From: Pedosphaera parvula Ellin514
GTDB taxonomy: Bacteria; Verrucomicrobiota; Verrucomicrobiia; Limisphaerales; Pedosphaeraceae
Assembly: GCF_000172555.1 (NCBI RefSeq)
Contig: NZ_ABOX02000006.1
Span: forward strand, 156,518-220,517
Length of the DNA: 64,000 nucleotides
Direction of reading: 5' to 3'
Part shown: positions 61,450-64,000 of the stretch, one piece after another
Layout: the number at the start of each line of letters is the position of its first letter
How positions within the stretch are numbered: position 1 is the stretch's first letter
Translations under genes and position numbers: made by a program
The notes under the pieces: generated by a model
The model's input: only the letters and a program-made list of their open reading frames with translations
What the model was told of the DNA's origin: nothing
The model's database searches: none

Positions 61450-61913
61450 GTCGTAAAGGGGGGCACCCATTAGTCCCTCAAGCGGGGCACCGACGGGAAG
61501 GCGGAAGTAACTTGGCTGGAAGCGTCCATTGGGCGCAAGAAAAGGAGTCTGCGTTTCGGCGGAAGTCAAGACCGGTTGTAAGCGTCACGCCGGTTTGTTT
61601 GTTACCTATCACTCCGGTTCATACCGTCCAAATTAGGTTCCTGAACTCATCGGGCAAACGCAGTTTTACTGCATATTTAAAGGGATATTGAACGGCCAAC
61701 ATCTAGTTCAAAGGACGGCCAACCTGTTTTTGAATGCGGCTCAGCGCACGTCAGATCCTGAGCAAAAGCACAGCTTTCACCATTCCGGATCGTCTAATTT
61801 GGACAGCAGTGACTTTACGTCGTGGATGGAGTGTCTGAGTCTAGGTAAATGAAGAAACAGAGTATTTGGAGCCGTGATGAAGCGCGCAAGAGTAGAGGGT
61901 GTTGTTGTTCCTG
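61450..61913. other. Gene-free stretch before the SUMF1-like gene
   Basis: No ORF. It contains a weak inverted pair (CCGTCCAAATTA near 61626 and TCTAATTTGGAC near 61793), possibly the ends of a decayed element. Confidence 0.4.
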
Positions 61914-62954
61914 TTACTGACCCGGGGCCAGGACAACCCGGAAACCGAAGTCGAGGATAAAGAAGATCGGGGGGCTGCCGCCGGTGCGGTGCGCCGACCG
62001 GCAGTCCCCGGCGAGGCTGCCCCAGTCGCCGCCGCGGACCACGTGGGCCGTGCCCGAAACAGCCCCCTGAGGGTCAACGGCAATCCCCCCAGGATAGATG
62101 CCGTACCAGTCCTGGCACCACTCCCACACATTCCCATGCATGTCATACAACCCCCACGGGTTCGGTAACTTCTGCCCCACCGGATGCGTCATCATACCAC
62201 TGTTGTCCTTATACCACGCGTAGTCCGTCAGGTTGGTGTAGCCCGGATCATCCCCGTAACTGAATCGCGTCGAGGTCCACGCCCGACACGCATACTCCCA
62301 TTCCGCCTCTGTCGGCAGCCGATATACGCAGTTGGTTCCGATCCGGCCCGCCACCCGCTCCCGCTGCGTCAGTTGAGCACAGTAAGCCGTGGCGTCGGAC
62401 CAAAACACCCTGTCCACCGGACGAGTCAGGTCATCGGAATACCCGTTGTTTGTGGTGAAGGTGCTCGGATTGTTGCCCGTCAGGGCCAGATAGTCCCCTT
62501 GCGTCACCAAATACTTCCCCATCCAATACCCCCGGCTGATCGTCACCGCCGTCTGCGGTCCCTCCCAGACCTGCCGATCCACTTCGTTGGTCGGGCTCCC
62601 CCACCGAAACGTCCCCGGCGGGATGAATACCATGTTCGTGGGAGGTGCAAACGCCACCGCCCGGTAAAACCGCTGGCCGGTCGCCGGGGCGGACTTGTCG
62701 ACCCACAGATAGGGACTGGCGGGTAGTTGCAGATACTCCAGACAGCGCCACGCGCTCGCGTTGTTCGTCTGGGCCAGGTCCGTGACGTACTCGACCGAGT
62801 AAACCGTGCCCACCGCACCCGTGATGCTCAGCCCCCCATACAGTTGGAGGTTGAGTGCCGCAGGCGTCTGAGCCGAGCACCGCAGCCCCATCGCCAGAAC
62901 GGTTAGGAACAGGATGGAGAGGATTCGGACATCTTTCGAGATTCGTGGCTTCAT
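61914..62954 (-). CDS. SUMF1/formylglycine-generating-type lectin-like protein
   Basis: About 346 aa from ATG 62954 with a signal peptide ending CSAQ. FGE-sulfatase domain: MVFIPPGTFRWGSPTNEVDR, GYWMGKYLVTQGDY, LPTEAEWEYACRAW, MHGNVWEWCQDW, and HVVRGGDWGS. The two active-site cysteines of true FGE are not both evident (only GDCRSAHR), so it is more likely a carbohydrate- or peptide-binding relative than a sulfatase-activating enzyme. Confidence 0.85.
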   Translation of the reverse strand: MKPRISKDVRILSILFLTVLAMGLRCSAQTPAALNLQLYGGLSITGAVGTVYSVEYVTDLAQTNNASAWRCLEYLQLPASPYLWVDKSAPATGQRFYRAVAFAPPTNMVFIPPGTFRWGSPTNEVDRQVWEGPQTAVTISRGYWMGKYLVTQGDYLALTGNNPSTFTTNNGYSDDLTRPVDRVFWSDATAYCAQLTQRERVAGRIGTNCVYRLPTEAEWEYACRAWTSTRFSYGDDPGYTNLTDYAWYKDNSGMMTHPVGQKLPNPWGLYDMHGNVWEWCQDWYGIYPGGIAVDPQGAVSGTAHVVRGGDWGSLAGDCRSAHRTGGSPPIFFILDFGFRVVLAPGQ

Positions 62955-63186
62955 CGCAATTCCCACGCTTTAACAGTTTTTGTCAGTCAGGCCCAAGCCT
63001 CAATCCAGGCACGCAGGGCGTTGAATTATTGAAACTCGGGGTAGACGAATACACTTTTAATCTGACTGGCCCAATTGACAAGGGGAAAATGACAGTCGAG
63101 TTGGTCAACTGACTGCCGCTCACGCCGTGACCTGGCCCGGGCCCACAAGGGCGGCGGGTATTAGCATACGGCCACCAAGTTGATTA

Positions 63187-63430
63187 CGGCTTGATGTAGG
63201 CGTTCAGTCCGACAATGACGGACTTGCCATTCACCTGGACTTCGGTCGGTTTGTTCCCGCTGGTGGTTGCGACCACCAGTGTCTTGCCACTGGCGCTTGG
63301 GATCGGGTTCTGCATGGGGATGGTGAGGACGAGGTTGCCTTTTTCGATTTTAGCGTGGTCAATGTTCAGAAAGATGCTCGCTTGGGCTCGCGCCTTCGGC
63401 AGAGTGTGGTGTTTGTGAGGGGATGATTAC
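63187..63430 (-). pseudogene. C-terminal gene fragment of unknown family
   Basis: An 80-codon open stretch without a start codon reads NIDHAKIEKGNLVLTIPMQNPIPSASGKTLVVATTSG and ends KSVIVGLNAYIKP. It follows a TAA in frame, so it is probably the remnant of a longer gene whose front part is missing. Confidence 0.5.
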
Positions 63431-63611
63431 CTGAGGCGGCACGCGCTTTGCGCGTTTGCCCCAGGCTGATTTCTTTCGGTCTTACAGACCTCTCGATAGC
63501 GCCTCTTTGAGGCGGAGGAGGTTTGGATACAATAGGTGATGGCGAGCCTGAGTGAGAATTAGGACGGGTTGAGGAAGTGCTGGCGGGAGGCGGAGAACAA
63601 GGTGGTCTAAT

Positions 63612-63774
63612 CCGGAACGATTCAGTTGGAGTGGTCGCGTTTGCTTGATCTTTTTGCACAAAAGCTTCGTTGTTCGTCGCTTACGTATCCAATTTGGATA
63701 TGCTCGCGACTCACGCCTCGCTTTGTGCAAAAATCTGCTGCGCAACCGCTTCCCATCCAACTGAATCGTCCCGG
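63612..63774. repeat. Large imperfect palindrome, MITE-like
   Basis: Outer arms CCGGAACGATTCAGTTGGA and its near-inverse TCCAACTGAATCGTCCCGG, continued by TTTTTGCACAAA-type pairing, give arms of about 55 bases with roughly 85 percent match. No ORF. It resembles a miniature inverted-repeat element or a strong cruciform. Confidence 0.65.
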
Positions 63775-63860
63775 CTTATACCTTCACGCGTATGGTATTA
63801 TTTTGTTGACGTATGCCGCTCGTTAGCCATACATTTGATGCGCTATGTAGAGGAGCTATT

Positions 63861-64000
63861 ATGAACATCAAACAGCGGCTGAAAATTGATTGCCTTCCAG
63901 TTCCTGGCCTGGCGGTTGGTCATTGGACGGGGCTGAACCGGGTTAAACCGATCAATAGTATGGAACGTGAAACTACCCAAATACGTGACGAAGTGCGATT
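63861..64000 (+). CDS. Partial CDS at window edge
   Basis: Starts ATG 63861 after a good site AGGAGCTATT and runs to the window end without a stop (MNIKQRLKIDCLPVPGLAVG onward). 46 residues are visible; no family recognised. Confidence 0.6.
   Translation, partial: MNIKQRLKIDCLPVPGLAVGHWTGLNRVKPINSMERETTQIRDEVR

Noticed and set aside
61914..62954. A true formylglycine-generating enzyme
   Set aside because: The pair of catalytic cysteines expected near the C-terminus is not complete.

Overview
The window looks like a chromosomal segment of a free-living, saprophytic Verrucomicrobium, probably of the Pedosphaera/Limisphaerales type. That placement is an inference from gene content (DUF5722, DUF5682/DUF5691/SWIM/MoxR/VWA cluster, GH44 cellulase, YncE-like phosphoesterase, many small repeats). 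No rRNA or ribosomal protein was available to prove it.

Layout. 1-5.4 kb: end of a chemosensory operon (CheA-type hybrid kinase, CheB, a small unknown, a DUF4388/PATAN protein). 5.4-8.3 kb: a decayed LuxR fragment, a secreted coiled-coil protein and one ordinary tRNA-Arg(UCG). 8.3-11 kb: housekeeping genes (TcdA, TatD, SufE, cupin). 11-18.7 kb: a five-gene minus-strand operon SWIM-DUF5691-MoxR-DUF5682-VWA. 18.7-22.2 kb: HEAT, PP2C, GxxExxY and glycine-zipper proteins between two copies of a dispersed repeat. 22.2-46.1 kb: the most unusual part (below). 46.5-64 kb: ordinary accessory metabolism (DUF2127, ExoIII, DUF5722, ABC-2 permease, MOSC, GH63-like glucosidase, HdeD, methyltransferase, phosphoesterase, SUMF1-like), ending in a pseudogene fragment, a large palindrome and a partial gene.

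The 22.2-46.1 kb region reads as one RNA-repair and RNA-surveillance island. Its proteins are two COG3541-type nucleotidyltransferases, an HD-phosphohydrolase/polynucleotide-kinase fusion, an ATP-grasp-free RNA ligase of the KxDG type, two different RtcB ligases, an ART-like small protein, a slipin, an HNH nuclease and a Ro60/Rsr (TROVE) protein. Around Rsr lie five Y RNAs, and a sixth is 3 kb away. The full-length ones carry a circularly permuted tRNA-like module with a canonical TTCRANN T-loop. Interleaved with the proteins, all on the minus strand, are about 28 tRNA-like genes. They have good cloverleaves, mostly encoded CCA and anticodons for nearly all amino acids, but almost every one has position 55 changed from U to G (T-loops such as TGCAAGT, TGCGAGT, AGCGTTA). 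Most also have G18 changed to A18. The ordinary tRNA-Arg(UCG) at 8.0 kb has the normal G18G19 and TTCAAAT, so this is a property of the array, not of the organism. An 850-base, hairpin-rich, gene-free stretch beside Rsr may be a large structured RNA.

A plausible reading is that the array makes an alternative or decoy tRNA pool that is cut, sensed or repaired by the ligase/kinase/Rsr proteins, for example during toxin or phage attack. This is an inference; the substitutions and the gene linkage are what the sequence shows. Unrelated genes (M23 peptidase, GH44, Sir2, DUF2752, zinc-ribbon protein) are embedded in the island. All structures were folded by hand, so exact ends and stem boundaries are approximate.
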